A stretch of DNA of 64,000 bases from Marinomonas profundi (lineage in GTDB: Bacteria; Pseudomonadota; Gammaproteobacteria; Pseudomonadales; Marinomonadaceae): assembly GCF_020694005.1 (NCBI RefSeq), contig NZ_CP073013.1, positions 2,490,578 through 2,554,577 of the forward strand, given 5' to 3'. The notes beneath the pieces are model-generated. The model ran no database searches. It had not been told where the DNA came from and saw only the letters and a program-made list of their open reading frames with translations. Positions 9,225 to 18,311 of the stretch are shown piece by piece (position 1 is the stretch's first letter; each line of letters starts with the position of its first letter). Made by a program: the position numbers and the translations under genes.

Positions 9225-10109
9225 ATGGCTTTATACGTAAATACAAATGTGTCCTCGCTGAATGCTCAGCGTATGCTAAATAATTCCAGTCGTGAGCTTG
9301 ATACAAGCTATCAGCGCTTGTCATCAGGTCAACGAATTAACAGTGCGGCAGACGATGCAGCCGGACTTCAAATTTCTGATCGTTTGACTTCTCAGATTAA
9401 CGGTTTGAACCAATCTGTACGAAATGCAAACGATGGCATTTCCTTAGCGCAAACCGCGGAAGGCGCATTGGACGAAACGACCAGCATGCTACAGCGTATG
9501 CGTACTTTGTCCATTCAGGCTGCCAACGGTTCTAACTCAGACAGAGATCGTGTGGCCTTGCAGCAAGAAATGGGGCAGTTGTCCAAAGAAATTAACCGTA
9601 TTGCCGACACCACGACATTTGGTGGTGCAAACTTACTTGATGGAACCTATCAAGGTATTTTCCAAGTAGGCGCCGATGCGAACCAAACCATCAGTTTTAC
9701 GTTAGAGTTTGGTGGGGCGAATAATTCTATCGATTATCAGTCGAACAATGGCTTTACTATGTCCGGTTTATCGAATCAGTCTTCCTCTCAAGTGAGTGAG
9801 ACAACGGCTTCGGTGTCTTCCATGGTAAATGCGCAAAGCATGATAAGCATCATTGACTCCATGATTTCCGCTGTTGACTTTAAGCGGGCGGAGCTGGGTG
9901 CGGTACAAAACCGTTTTAGTTCTACGGTGACTAACTTAAGTAACATCTCTGAGAACGTATCGGCAGCACGAGCCCGTGTTCGTGATGCTGACTTCGCTCA
10001 AGAAACGGCAAACTTGACCAGTGCACAAATTTTACAGCAAGCGAGTAGTACGATTCTTGCCCAAGCAAATCAGCGTCCTCAGACGGCATTATCTCTACTA
10101 GGTAGTTAA
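9225..10109 (+). CDS. fliC: Flagellin 1
   Basis: Flagellin is the filament subunit. The 294-residue product is of the short type. The conserved N-terminal D0/D1 region covers about residues 1-150 ([51 protein letters not shown] sequence). The C-terminal D0/D1 region covers about 205-294 ([29 protein letters not shown]), with only a short serine-rich central part where sugars are usually attached. A ribosome site AGGAGAG precedes the ATG. It has its own sigma-28 promoter and a strong terminator, so it is transcribed alone. A close paralogue lies at 11352. Confidence 0.97.
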   Translation: MALYVNTNVSSLNAQRMLNNSSRELDTSYQRLSSGQRINSAADDAAGLQISDRLTSQINGLNQSVRNANDGISLAQTAEGALDETTSMLQRMRTLSIQAANGSNSDRDRVALQQEMGQLSKEINRIADTTTFGGANLLDGTYQGIFQVGADANQTISFTLEFGGANNSIDYQSNNGFTMSGLSNQSSSQVSETTASVSSMVNAQSMISIIDSMISAVDFKRAELGAVQNRFSSTVTNLSNISENVSAARARVRDADFAQETANLTSAQILQQASSTILAQANQRPQTALSLLGS

Positions 10110-10215
10110 TGATAAAAATGGCATGACGTGAAGCGGCACTAGATTGCGGCTTCTCCAAAGTATTCGAGTTTATTCTCGGATTATGGGCAACTTCTCTCTC
10201 CTAGAGGTGCCTTTT

Positions 10216-10249
10216 AAGCCGGGTGATTTTTTTCACCTGGCTTTTTTTT
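10216..10249 (+). terminator. Terminator of flagellin 1
   Basis: AAGCCGGGTGA and TCACCTGGCTT form a stem across a T-rich loop, followed by a run of T. This is an intrinsic terminator about 110 bp after the flagellin stop. Confidence 0.9.
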
Positions 10250-11227
10250 GCCTAAATAACGCGATATTGCGTTGTTGTTTGACGGTAATGGGGGGAAGGC
10301 TTATGCCATAGCGGATTAATGGGCAAATTGAGCGACGTGAGCGCGCGCTGTTTGTTCCTGATTGGCTTTGAGATGGGCTTTGTTAATGATGACAGCCAGT
10401 TAATGAATTTTTCGACAGTGAGGTATTAGGCGACGAAAGTATGTTTAGGCGTTTTTTTATGAGCACAAATGTTTTCAGGCTGTATTGGTTTGAGTCATGT
10501 CTATTTGAGTCATGCTATTAGGCCTTGCCTGTTTAGAGCGGCTGCTTAGGGCGTGCCTGTATGGGCGGCATTTGTTTGGATCACATCTAGGTTGTGAGCA
10601 TTACTTGAACTTCTAAAAAGTAACCGGCGATAGATTTCTATTGTGGTTACTAAGCAGTTTGGGCGTGTGAACGGCGGTGTCTTGTTAGGAAGTTATTTTC
10701 TGGCGGTAGGCGTATGGGTGAATGAAAAATACACGGTATAAAACGAGGCTTTATTTTTGTTTGCCATATAACGCGCAAAGGTACTGTTGTGCTCGGTTTT
10801 TTGCCTATCTAAGAAATGGCACAGCACAGCTGCGTCTTGTTTTTTGTGTATGGGCTTTTGCTGTTGTATGGCCGCTTGTGTCTTTGTGTCTTTGTGCCTT
10901 TGTGCCTTTGTGCCTTTGTGGATATTGGTTTTGTTGGTGATGTTTTGTGGGTGGCAATTTTTTGTCACTTTGTGTCGTTGGTTTGTTTTTGTGGCGCTAT
11001 TTTGCCACTTGGCTTTTTGCCGTTTTCGAGAGAGCGGGCCTCAGTGTTATTCAGATCAAAGGCTTTTTGTCAGCTCATTGTAGAAATACGAATGTTAAAG
11101 GTGTTTTAGGGTGTGTTTTTAGGTTAATTGACGTGAAAACACCGTTTTTTGGAAAAAAGAGTAAAAAAATTTAATTATTATTTACTCTTTTAAAACAACC
11201 AGTTAGGCAGTTTTCTGCCTCTTGAAG
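10250..11227. other. Long noncoding stretch between the flagellin genes
   Basis: Almost 1 kb without a convincing gene. Overlapping open frames near 10690-11170 arise from a T/G-rich octamer repeat and have no ribosome sites or recognisable products. A small hairpin, AGGCAG-TTTT-CTGCCT, lies at about 11203-11218. Confidence 0.6.
10881..10920. repeat. Octamer tandem repeat, 5 copies of YCTTTGTG
   Basis: Two copies of TCTTTGTG followed by three of CCTTTGTG, head to tail, with a related half copy just before. Noncoding. Confidence 0.9.
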
Positions 11228-11262
11228 GGATATTTTTTTCCGCTTTGTGGAAAAAAATATCC
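11228..11262. repeat. Perfect 14-bp inverted repeat upstream of flagellin 2
   Basis: GGATATTTTTTTCC (11228-11241) and GGAAAAAAATATCC (11249-11262) are exact reverse complements around a 7-base loop. The element sits 10 bp before the sigma-28 promoter. It could be a regulator site or an incoming-transcript terminator for the long noncoding region. Confidence 0.8.
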
Positions 11263-11271
11263 GAAATTGAC

Positions 11272-11298
11272 TAAAGGTTTTCAAAGTCTTGTCGAAAA
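11272..11298 (+). promoter_or_regulatory. Sigma-28 promoter of flagellin 2
   Basis: TAAA at 11272-11275, 15 bases, then GTCGAAAA at 11291-11298. Spacing is exact and six of eight bases match the -10 consensus, so it is probably weaker than the promoter of flagellin 1. Confidence 0.78.
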
Positions 11299-11351
11299 CC
11301 TTATACGATCTGCTTTTTATTGCAGGATTTAATAAAACCTAGGAGGCTATA

Positions 11352-12236
11352 ATGGCTCTATACGTAAATACGAATACGTCATCTTTAAGCGCACAGCGTC
11401 AGTTGATGAGCTCAGCAAAATCTTTGGATACTTCTTTCGAACGTTTGTCTTCTGGTTTGCGGATTAACAGTGCGGCGGATGACTCGGCAGGGTTATTGAT
11501 CTCTAACCGTTTGACCTCTCAGGTCAATGGTTTAAACCAGTCTGTGCGAAACGCTAATGATGGTATCTCTTTGGCTCAAACCGCTGAGGGTGCATTAGAT
11601 GAAACATCTAATATGTTGCAACGTATGCGTACCTTGTCTATCCAGGCAGCAAACGGGTCAAACTCAGATAAAGACCGTGCAGCGCTTCAGCAAGAAATGG
11701 GTCAACTATCAACCGAAATCAACCGTATCTCTTCGGATACAACATTCGGTGGTGAGAATTTATTGGATGGTACTTACACTGGTATTTTCCAAGTAGGTGC
11801 GGACTCTAATCAAACCATTAGTTTTAACTTAACGGATGGTGGTGTTACTAATTCCATTGACTTCGCGGGTAATGCTGGCTTCACTATGTCCGGTTTATCG
11901 AGCAGTGCGAGTACAGCACAAGTGAGTGTAACAAGCGCTTCTGTATCGACTATGGCAAATGCGCAAAGCATGATCGATGTATTAGACACCATGATTTCTG
12001 CCGTTGACTCAAAGCGTGCCGAATTGGGTGCGATTCAAAACCGTTTTGGCTCTACTATCAGTAACTTAAGTAACGTCACAGAAAACGTATCGTCTGCTCG
12101 TTCTCGTGTACGTGATGCTGACTTTGCGGCAGAAACGGCGGAGCTAACAAGCTCTCAGATTCTTCAGCAAGCAAGCTCATCTATTTTGGCTCAAGCGAAC
12201 CAACGTCCACAAACCGCTTTGTCTCTTCTAGGCTAA
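11352..12236 (+). CDS. Flagellin 2
   Basis: A second flagellin of 294 residues, closely similar to flagellin 1 over both conserved ends ([48 protein letters not shown]) and differing most in the middle (about 165-205). ATG 11352 follows CTAGGAGG. It leads into flaG, fliD and fliS, but a terminator lies just after it, so flagellin is probably made in excess over those products. Two flagellins may give a mixed filament or condition-dependent filaments. The sequence does not show which copy is the major subunit. Confidence 0.97.
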   Translation: MALYVNTNTSSLSAQRQLMSSAKSLDTSFERLSSGLRINSAADDSAGLLISNRLTSQVNGLNQSVRNANDGISLAQTAEGALDETSNMLQRMRTLSIQAANGSNSDKDRAALQQEMGQLSTEINRISSDTTFGGENLLDGTYTGIFQVGADSNQTISFNLTDGGVTNSIDFAGNAGFTMSGLSSSASTAQVSVTSASVSTMANAQSMIDVLDTMISAVDSKRAELGAIQNRFGSTISNLSNVTENVSSARSRVRDADFAAETAELTSSQILQQASSSILAQANQRPQTALSLLG

Positions 12237-12252
12237 GCGTTAGTGGTAGCGG

Positions 12253-12278
12253 AAAGCTGGGACGTTGTCCCGGCTTTT
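12253..12278 (+). terminator. Terminator after flagellin 2
   Basis: AAAGCTGGGAC-GTT-GTCCCGGCTTTT forms a compact stem-loop ending in T. It lies 17 bp after the flagellin stop and before flaG, so partial read-through would set the flaG-fliD-fliS level. Confidence 0.88.
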
Positions 12279-12300
12279 GTCTATCCGGAGAAACTCTGTT

Positions 12301-12726
12301 ATGTCCATTAATGTCAGTGATTTTTCTAAGCAGGGTATTCCATACTCTTTAAGACCTAACGAACAGCGCGCCGCAGAGGATTTTGCTGCACTGCGTCAGA
12401 GTAATGCTAAAGTTGTCCAAAATACCGCCGATAGCAACAAAGCGGATAGGGACAATAACCCGTCTCATTTCTCGAACTTATCGGCACCGGTTGAGCCTAA
12501 TGATTTAAAGGCAATGAATAAAAAGCTGTCCCAGTTAAATGTGCATTTAACCTTTGAAATGACAGAAGACCGAGCACAAAATATTGTAAAAGTATTGGAT
12601 CAGTCAACAGGGGATGTAGTTCGTCAAATTCCGACAGAAGAGTTTCTTAAAATGTCTGAGAGAATTGATGCTATTATGAGCCAGTTGAGTGATATCAAGG
12701 GAACCTTGGTAAACAGTGAGGTTTAA
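12301..12726 (+). CDS. flaG: FlaG family protein
   Basis: FlaG proteins affect filament length and are usually coded between flagellin and fliD, as here. I chose ATG 12301, preceded by CGGAG, over a longer in-frame start at 12265 that would begin inside the terminator. The product is 141 residues with a charged, disordered first half and the conserved C-terminal domain (about 75-141): LNVHLTFEMTEDRAQNIVKV, then VLDQSTGDVVRQIPTEEFLKM. fliD follows after 35 bp. The family assignment is firm; the exact molecular role of FlaG is not known. Confidence 0.92.
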   Translation: MSINVSDFSKQGIPYSLRPNEQRAAEDFAALRQSNAKVVQNTADSNKADRDNNPSHFSNLSAPVEPNDLKAMNKKLSQLNVHLTFEMTEDRAQNIVKVLDQSTGDVVRQIPTEEFLKMSERIDAIMSQLSDIKGTLVNSEV

Positions 12727-12761
12727 CTAGACATAGATAGAAAGCGTTAGGAGATAAAGTT

Positions 12762-14417
12762 ATGGCGGTAGGCTCTTTAGGGGCGGGATCTGGTATAGAC
12801 CTAGAGTCTCTAGTAAAGCAAATGGTAAGTGCTCAAAAAGACGTCAAGGTTAAACTTTATCAAGATAAAATTAATGGCTATGAGGCTGAATTTTCTGCTT
12901 TAGGCCAAGTCGGTTCTGCTATTGATAACTTTAAAAGCTCAGTGCAGGCACTGAATAATGACGACCTTTTTACTGGGCGCGATGCTAAAATTGCGCAAAA
13001 AGAAGGTGAAGAAGTTGTTTCTATTACCACAGATAACACGGCTTCGAATGGCTCTTATGCGATTGATGTCAATCAGTTAGCAAAAGGCAGCCGTATTATG
13101 TCTGCGCAAGGATTATTTTCCTCTGCGGATGAGGTCATCACCAAAGAAGACGCACAACTTATTTTTAAGGCTGGCAGCCATGAATTCTCTATCAATGTTG
13201 ATGCCGGCACGACCCTATCTGAATTACGTAACCAGATTAATACTTCCGAAGACAACTTTGGCGTATCAGCGAATTTGATTGATGACGGCAATGGCAACCT
13301 ATTTTTTACCGCAACATCCTCTATTCAGGGCGCTGGTAACACGCTCAAAATTAGTAACACGTCTATTGTTAGAGATGAAGATGGCAATATTATCGACAAC
13401 AGCAAAGACGCCATCGACGTAAAAGATCCTATTGAAGAGCAAGACGCCGTTGAAAAAAGCAACGAGGTAGCGGATGACGCTAAGCCAGTTGACGAGCCTG
13501 ACGAATTGGATTTGGAAGGCGATGATGTCGACTTTGCCAACGATGGCCCTATCCCTGCTGATGAAGAAAAAGACATTGCAGAAACAGCCAGTGCCGCAGA
13601 TATTGAGCCTGTCGAGATCGAAACAGACGACACCGATAACACGGAGGTCGCTCCATTCGCAGCTGGACTTACGTTAGACAGTGTTTCCACCGAAGGCATG
13701 ACGGCTGGTTTGTATGCTCCTCTAGGGGAAGAAGCGCGTGACGCGGTGATTACCGTTGATGGTATTCAAATTCGTAATCAATCAAATACCTTTGATGACG
13801 CGGTCGCGGGGTTGTCCATTGAGGCGTTAGCGCCAACGGACAAAACCACCAAGGTTGACATCAGTTTTGACCAGAAAACCGTACAAGAAACCATTGAAGC
13901 CTTTGTTGCCTCTTACAATGACATGGTCGGATTCTTACAAGCCAGTACCGACAAAGATGCGGTTTTAAATGGCAACAGTATGATTCGTACACTGCAATCA
14001 TCCTTGTCTACCCAATTAATGAGCAGTCATGGTGAGGCCGGAACCTTCACGTCTGTTTTTGATTTGGGCATCAAAATGGACAACAAGGGCATGCTAAGTT
14101 TTAACAATGCTAAATTCGACGATGCCATGAAGCGGGGCTACAGTGAAATTGCCCCAATGATATCAGGAAAAAATGGTCTGGCTCAGTCACTGGAAAATTT
14201 GCTAAGCAGCTATACGGGTTCAGCTGGAATGACAAACACATTAAAGGATTCGCTGACTCGGTCGATAGATAATACAGAAGAGACATTGGAAGCGTATGAA
14301 GATCGGATGGTTCGTTATGAAGAATCACTTCGCTCTAAGTTTGCTGGTTTGGATTCTCGCTTGGCCAACATGAATGCGCAAGGCGGCTATCTAAATTCTG
14401 TATTAGCGAAAATGTAA
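12762..14417 (+). CDS. fliD: Filament cap protein FliD (HAP2)
   Basis: FliD caps the filament tip and folds incoming flagellin. The 551-residue product starts MAVGSLGAGSGIDLESLVKQM, the conserved FliD N terminus, and ends with a coiled-coil C terminus (SKFAGLDSRLANMNAQGGYLNSVLAKM). Residues about 205-295 form a strongly acidic insertion rich in Asp and Glu (for example DDAKPVDEPDELDLEGDD), which is unusual for this family and would be exposed at the cap. TAGGAG precedes the ATG. It lies between flaG and fliS in the standard order. Confidence 0.95.
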   Translation: MAVGSLGAGSGIDLESLVKQMVSAQKDVKVKLYQDKINGYEAEFSALGQVGSAIDNFKSSVQALNNDDLFTGRDAKIAQKEGEEVVSITTDNTASNGSYAIDVNQLAKGSRIMSAQGLFSSADEVITKEDAQLIFKAGSHEFSINVDAGTTLSELRNQINTSEDNFGVSANLIDDGNGNLFFTATSSIQGAGNTLKISNTSIVRDEDGNIIDNSKDAIDVKDPIEEQDAVEKSNEVADDAKPVDEPDELDLEGDDVDFANDGPIPADEEKDIAETASAADIEPVEIETDDTDNTEVAPFAAGLTLDSVSTEGMTAGLYAPLGEEARDAVITVDGIQIRNQSNTFDDAVAGLSIEALAPTDKTTKVDISFDQKTVQETIEAFVASYNDMVGFLQASTDKDAVLNGNSMIRTLQSSLSTQLMSSHGEAGTFTSVFDLGIKMDNKGMLSFNNAKFDDAMKRGYSEIAPMISGKNGLAQSLENLLSSYTGSAGMTNTLKDSLTRSIDNTEETLEAYEDRMVRYEESLRSKFAGLDSRLANMNAQGGYLNSVLAKM

Positions 14418-14457
14418 ACGGTTTTAAACAGTAATACTCGAATTAATGGGGTTGTGT

Positions 14458-14892
14458 ATGTACAAGAGTAAAGGGATCCAAGCTTACAGAAAGGACTCAA
14501 TTAAGTCCGATTTAGCATCGGCTGATCCTCATCGCGTCATTCAGCTCTTGATGCAAGGGGCGCTTGAGAAGTTAGCCCTAGGAAAGGGCTGTATTGAACG
14601 TTCGGACTGGGAAGGTAAAGCCGCCGCGTTAACGCGAGCGAGCGAAATTATCAATGCGCTAAGAGACGCGCTAGATAGAGATGCTAACCCAGAGTTGGTC
14701 GATAACCTTGAGTCGCTTTACGAATACATGATGGTTCGAATTACTGAGGCCAGTGTGACCAAAGACACGGCTATTATCGATCAAGTAATGGGGCTTATTT
14801 TACAAATCAAAGGCGCTTGGGATCAAATATCCACATTGGATAAGCAAGTCGCTTATGGTGGCCAAACTGAGGCTCGGGTAGGGGTTGTTTAA
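14458..14892 (+). CDS. fliS: Flagellin export chaperone FliS
   Basis: FliS binds the C terminus of flagellin and keeps it unfolded before export. The ATG at 14458 gives MYKSKGIQAYRKDSI, the typical FliS start (M-Y-x5-AY); the in-frame ATG at 14446 would add four residues. The product is 144 residues, the usual size. Conserved segments are DPHRVIQLLMQGALEKL and the terminal helix MGLILQIKGAWDQI. Its stop overlaps the ATG of the next gene (TAATG), so the two are translationally coupled. Confidence 0.95.
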   Translation: MYKSKGIQAYRKDSIKSDLASADPHRVIQLLMQGALEKLALGKGCIERSDWEGKAAALTRASEIINALRDALDRDANPELVDNLESLYEYMMVRITEASVTKDTAIIDQVMGLILQIKGAWDQISTLDKQVAYGGQTEARVGVV

Positions 14893-15185
14893 TGTTCGAT
14901 TTGTCACACTTAACGACGTTGAGTGCTGCACTAGAACAAAGCCTCATCGACAACGACATAGAAAAAATTCAGCAGCTATGTGAAGACAATGATGGCTTTA
15001 TACACACTATAGAGCCACTGACTGACCCCAAAGCGAATGAACAAATCAGACAGTTTATCATGACACATCAAGCCGCCACGCGACTGATTCGAGATGTGCA
15101 TGCAGAAATGCAAAAACAACTTTACCGAACGAATAAAACCCGCAAGGGTGTGAATAAATATAAAGGCGTGAAACATGCAAAATGA
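14892..15185 (+). CDS. Small FliT-like flagellar protein
   Basis: A 97-residue, helix-rich, cytoplasmic protein directly after fliS with one-base overlap. In many gammaproteobacteria this position is held by FliT, the chaperone of FliD. The sequence (SAALEQSLIDNDIEKIQQLCEDNDGFI) is compatible with a short helical bundle, and the tail is basic (TNKTRKGVNKYKG). Assignment rests on position and size more than on similarity. Its end overlaps the next gene by 11 bases. Confidence 0.7.
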   Translation: MFDLSHLTTLSAALEQSLIDNDIEKIQQLCEDNDGFIHTIEPLTDPKANEQIRQFIMTHQAATRLIRDVHAEMQKQLYRTNKTRKGVNKYKGVKHAK

Positions 15186-17283
15186 GGAAGTTTTATCCTC
15201 TCTTGATCAGGCAGAAGCGTTTGCTGCTTTGTTTGAAAGAGGTGCAGCTCGCCTCAAAGAGAACGATAGTGAGTTAACTGAGCGATACGTAAGAAACATG
15301 ACGGTATTTTCTCAAGTCATGCCTCATATTTTTGAATCCTTCCAACATTACCAACCTAAAAAACGCCATATTTATATGGAAGAAGAGGGCGGACTTAACC
15401 TTTATCGGGAAGATGTCGGTGTCCCGCTCTTTTCGGCTCAGCCAAGAGCGCAGGCGGCAGAGAAAATTGCCCAAGCCTTAAAAAAACCGAATAAAACCCT
15501 ACTTAACTTAGAGCGCACGGCGAAGCATCCAAGTCGTCACGTTTTTTACAGCAATAAAATACTCGATCAAATCGAGCAACAATCGCAGGCGTTGCAACCG
15601 CAAGAAGGTTGGCCTGAGTTCGTCGGATCCACAATATTGTTTGGTGTTGAGTTTGGTTATCAGCTCGAAATACTGCTGGCACAGCGCTCCATTAAGCATT
15701 TGTATTTGTATGAACATGATTTGGACTTCTTTTATTATTCGTTGTTCGCCATTGAGTGGGGCAATATTTTAGACCTATGCAATCGTGATGGACGCACGAT
15801 TCATTTTTTCCTTGGCGTTAACCCCGAAGAATTTACTGAAAAATACCTCCACCAGTTAGAAGAAAATGGCTTTTTTATGGCGCCAGAAACGTATTTGCAT
15901 GTTTCTTATAGCAGCCCTGAAAACGACCTAGCGATTGCGTATTTTAAGAAACACTATGCTCGTCAAGTCATGGGGTGGGGATTTTTTGATGATGCTTTAA
16001 TTGGCATTGCGCAGGGGCTTAAATCGCTCCCTAAAACCAAAATAGCGCATTTTCAAGGCCGCGAAGCGTTGCCTAAATGGGTCGCCAATATTCCGGTTTT
16101 TATTTTAGGCAATGGTCCTTCTCTTGATCAGGGGATTGAGTTAGTCAAAGAAATTCGTGATCAGGTGTTGTTGATCTGCTGCGGCTCCACTATTAACACG
16201 TTGAAAAAATTAGGTGTGACGCCTGATATTCATGTAGATATTGAGCGCCTGAAACAAACGGTTGATAAGTTTTCATTTTTGGATCAAGACTACCTAGACA
16301 AAATCTGGGGGTTGTCTGTCAATGTTATGCACCCCGGCCTGTTTGATTGTTTTAAGCGCTCGGGCATGGCAATGAAACCCGGTGAAGCGATTACGTCACT
16401 TATGTTGTCCCAAGCGCGGGCACATGGCGATGATAAAGAATATGTGCAACTGAATTATTGTAATCCGGTCGTGGCAAACTTAGCCTTGTCTTATGTTCAC
16501 CTGTTTGGTTTTAACACTGTGTATTACCTTGGTGTGGATAATGGTTTCAAAGACAAAGGCAGCCATCACTCGGTGCACAGTGGGTACTATAAAGACGGTA
16601 AAGAGTCTGGTTTTCAAACCTTCCAAGAAGCCAAGTTAGTGAAACGAGAAGGGAACTTCGGCGGTACGGTTTACGCGACGGGTATTATGGATACGTCACG
16701 AGTTCAGCTGGAGACGTTGACTCGGCAATTAAATAAGCGTCGAAATTTTGCCAGCTATAACTTGTCTGATGGGGCAAAAATCGAAGGCGTAACACCGCTC
16801 CTTATTGATGATGTATTGATCATAGACCCGAAAATTGATCACGCCAACGTTATTGATATTTTAGAAAGCGTGTATTTCACCGACCCACCAGCGGCTTTAT
16901 TGGAGCAATCTGCGCAGACGCTGATTTCTATTGACGACTTTCGTACCATCAGTCGAATGTTGCAACAAGGTTGGGACGAAACGGTTGTCACACGCCAGCA
17001 AGTGTGTGATTTGTTGTGGTCTCATCATCGAAAAATCTATTTTTTGAAAGGCAGTATTCACCGTCATATTTACGATTTATTAATTGGTTCTTTTACTTAC
17101 TCTGCGTTTTTGATTGTGCAGTTTCTATTCAAGTATCAGGACGAGGCCGAAACCGTGGCTCGTGCTCGTCATTTGTTTGAGCCTTGGTGCGAGTTTCTGG
17201 AAGAAATGCCTAGCATGTTGCAACAGGCTTCTGAGTATGTTGATCAGGGCAACGATCATCTCATCACTTTTTACAATGGTTGA
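15175..17283 (+). CDS. Maf-type flagellin glycosyltransferase (DUF115, MptE-like)
   Basis: The 702-residue product belongs to the motility accessory factor family, which transfers nonulosonic acids such as pseudaminic acid to flagellin before export. The central DUF115/MptE-like domain (about 300-500) contains VFILGNGPSLDQGIE near residue 312, a CGSTINTLKKLGVTPDIHVDIE segment in the next strand-turn region, and YYLGVDNGFKD further on. The first 290 residues and the helical C terminus are less conserved, as usual. It overlaps the fliT-like gene and is followed by pseI and pseG, so donor synthesis and transfer are coded together. The role as transferase is inferred from family and context. Confidence 0.88.
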   Translation: MQNEEVLSSLDQAEAFAALFERGAARLKENDSELTERYVRNMTVFSQVMPHIFESFQHYQPKKRHIYMEEEGGLNLYREDVGVPLFSAQPRAQAAEKIAQALKKPNKTLLNLERTAKHPSRHVFYSNKILDQIEQQSQALQPQEGWPEFVGSTILFGVEFGYQLEILLAQRSIKHLYLYEHDLDFFYYSLFAIEWGNILDLCNRDGRTIHFFLGVNPEEFTEKYLHQLEENGFFMAPETYLHVSYSSPENDLAIAYFKKHYARQVMGWGFFDDALIGIAQGLKSLPKTKIAHFQGREALPKWVANIPVFILGNGPSLDQGIELVKEIRDQVLLICCGSTINTLKKLGVTPDIHVDIERLKQTVDKFSFLDQDYLDKIWGLSVNVMHPGLFDCFKRSGMAMKPGEAITSLMLSQARAHGDDKEYVQLNYCNPVVANLALSYVHLFGFNTVYYLGVDNGFKDKGSHHSVHSGYYKDGKESGFQTFQEAKLVKREGNFGGTVYATGIMDTSRVQLETLTRQLNKRRNFASYNLSDGAKIEGVTPLLIDDVLIIDPKIDHANVIDILESVYFTDPPAALLEQSAQTLISIDDFRTISRMLQQGWDETVVTRQQVCDLLWSHHRKIYFLKGSIHRHIYDLLIGSFTYSAFLIVQFLFKYQDEAETVARARHLFEPWCEFLEEMPSMLQQASEYVDQGNDHLITFYNG

Positions 17284-17291
17284 TTTTTATT

Positions 17292-18311
17292 ATGTTCGAG
17301 CAAACGCCTTTTATTATTGCTGAGTTATCAGGCAACCATGAGCAAGATTTTGAACTCGCCAAAGCCATGATACACGCCGCGGCAGACGCAGGCGTAGACG
17401 CCATAAAGTTACAAACTTACACACCAGACACCATGACGCTCGACGTACGTCATGGTGAATTCATGGTTTCGGAAAGCGATAGTTTATGGCGCGGCAGCAA
17501 TTTGTATGATCTTTATGCCAAGGCATCGACTCCTTGGGAGTGGCACAAACCCTTATTTGAATTAGCTGAATCCTTGGGATTAGTGGCCTTTAGCTCGCCG
17601 TTTGATTTGAGTGCGGTGGCTTTTTTAGAAAGCCTCAACGTACCCTTATACAAGATAGCCTCCTTCGAGATGACCGACATTCCGCTGATTCAAGCTGTCG
17701 CGCGAACGGGTAAACCAATCATTATGTCGACCGGCATGGCAAGTGAAGACGAAATCGCGGACGCCGTGGCGACGATTCGAGCGATTGGCGATAACCCATT
17801 AACCTTGCTCAAATGCACCAGTACTTACCCGGCGAGAATAGAAGATTCCAACCTGGTTACCATGGCGGATTTAGCCGCGAAAACGGCTTGTCCGGTTGGC
17901 TTGTCTGATCATACCCAAGGTCTTGGTGCGGCGGTCGCGGCAACGGCACTGGGCGCGACCGTGATTGAAAAACACTTTGTGTTAGATCGTAGCGCGGGGG
18001 GCGTAGACGCGGCGTTCTCTATGGAACCGGAGGAAATGAAAGCCTTGGTAATCGCCTGTCGTGCAGCAAAAGCCGCCCTTGGCTCTGTTACTTACGGTGG
18101 CTCAGACGCAGAACAAGCGGCGAAAAAATACCGTCGCTCTATTTATGTGGCGATGGACTTACCCGCCGGGACGGTTCTGACTGCCGCGCATCTTAAAATC
18201 ATTCGCCCATCGTTTGGTCTTGCGCCTAAGCATTGGGCCGATGTCTTGGGCAAAACCTTGTCTATGGACGTGCAAAAAGGCCAGCCGCTTGCTTGGGATA
18301 TGATGGCGTGA
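17292..18311 (+). CDS. pseI: Pseudaminic acid synthase PseI
   Basis: PseI condenses phosphoenolpyruvate with the 6-deoxy-AltdiNAc sugar to give pseudaminic acid. The protein has the NeuB barrel (about 1-270: FIIAELSGNHEQDFELAK, DAIKLQTYTPDTMT, CTSTYPAR, GLSDHTQG, EKHFVLDR) and a C-terminal SAF domain (about 280-335: LPAGTVLTAAHLKIIRP). I chose ATG 17292 because MFEQTPFIIAELSGNHE fits the family; 339 residues is the usual length. It lies 8 bp after the Maf gene, and its stop overlaps the pseG start. NeuB from sialic acid synthesis is the alternative, but the pse neighbours decide. Confidence 0.94.
   Translation: MFEQTPFIIAELSGNHEQDFELAKAMIHAAADAGVDAIKLQTYTPDTMTLDVRHGEFMVSESDSLWRGSNLYDLYAKASTPWEWHKPLFELAESLGLVAFSSPFDLSAVAFLESLNVPLYKIASFEMTDIPLIQAVARTGKPIIMSTGMASEDEIADAVATIRAIGDNPLTLLKCTSTYPARIEDSNLVTMADLAAKTACPVGLSDHTQGLGAAVAATALGATVIEKHFVLDRSAGGVDAAFSMEPEEMKALVIACRAAKAALGSVTYGGSDAEQAAKKYRRSIYVAMDLPAGTVLTAAHLKIIRPSFGLAPKHWADVLGKTLSMDVQKGQPLAWDMMA

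Noticed and set aside
10693..11174. Overlapping open frames of 70-98 codons between the flagellins
   Set aside because: They follow the octamer repeat, are cysteine/tryptophan rich without domains, and lack ribosome sites.
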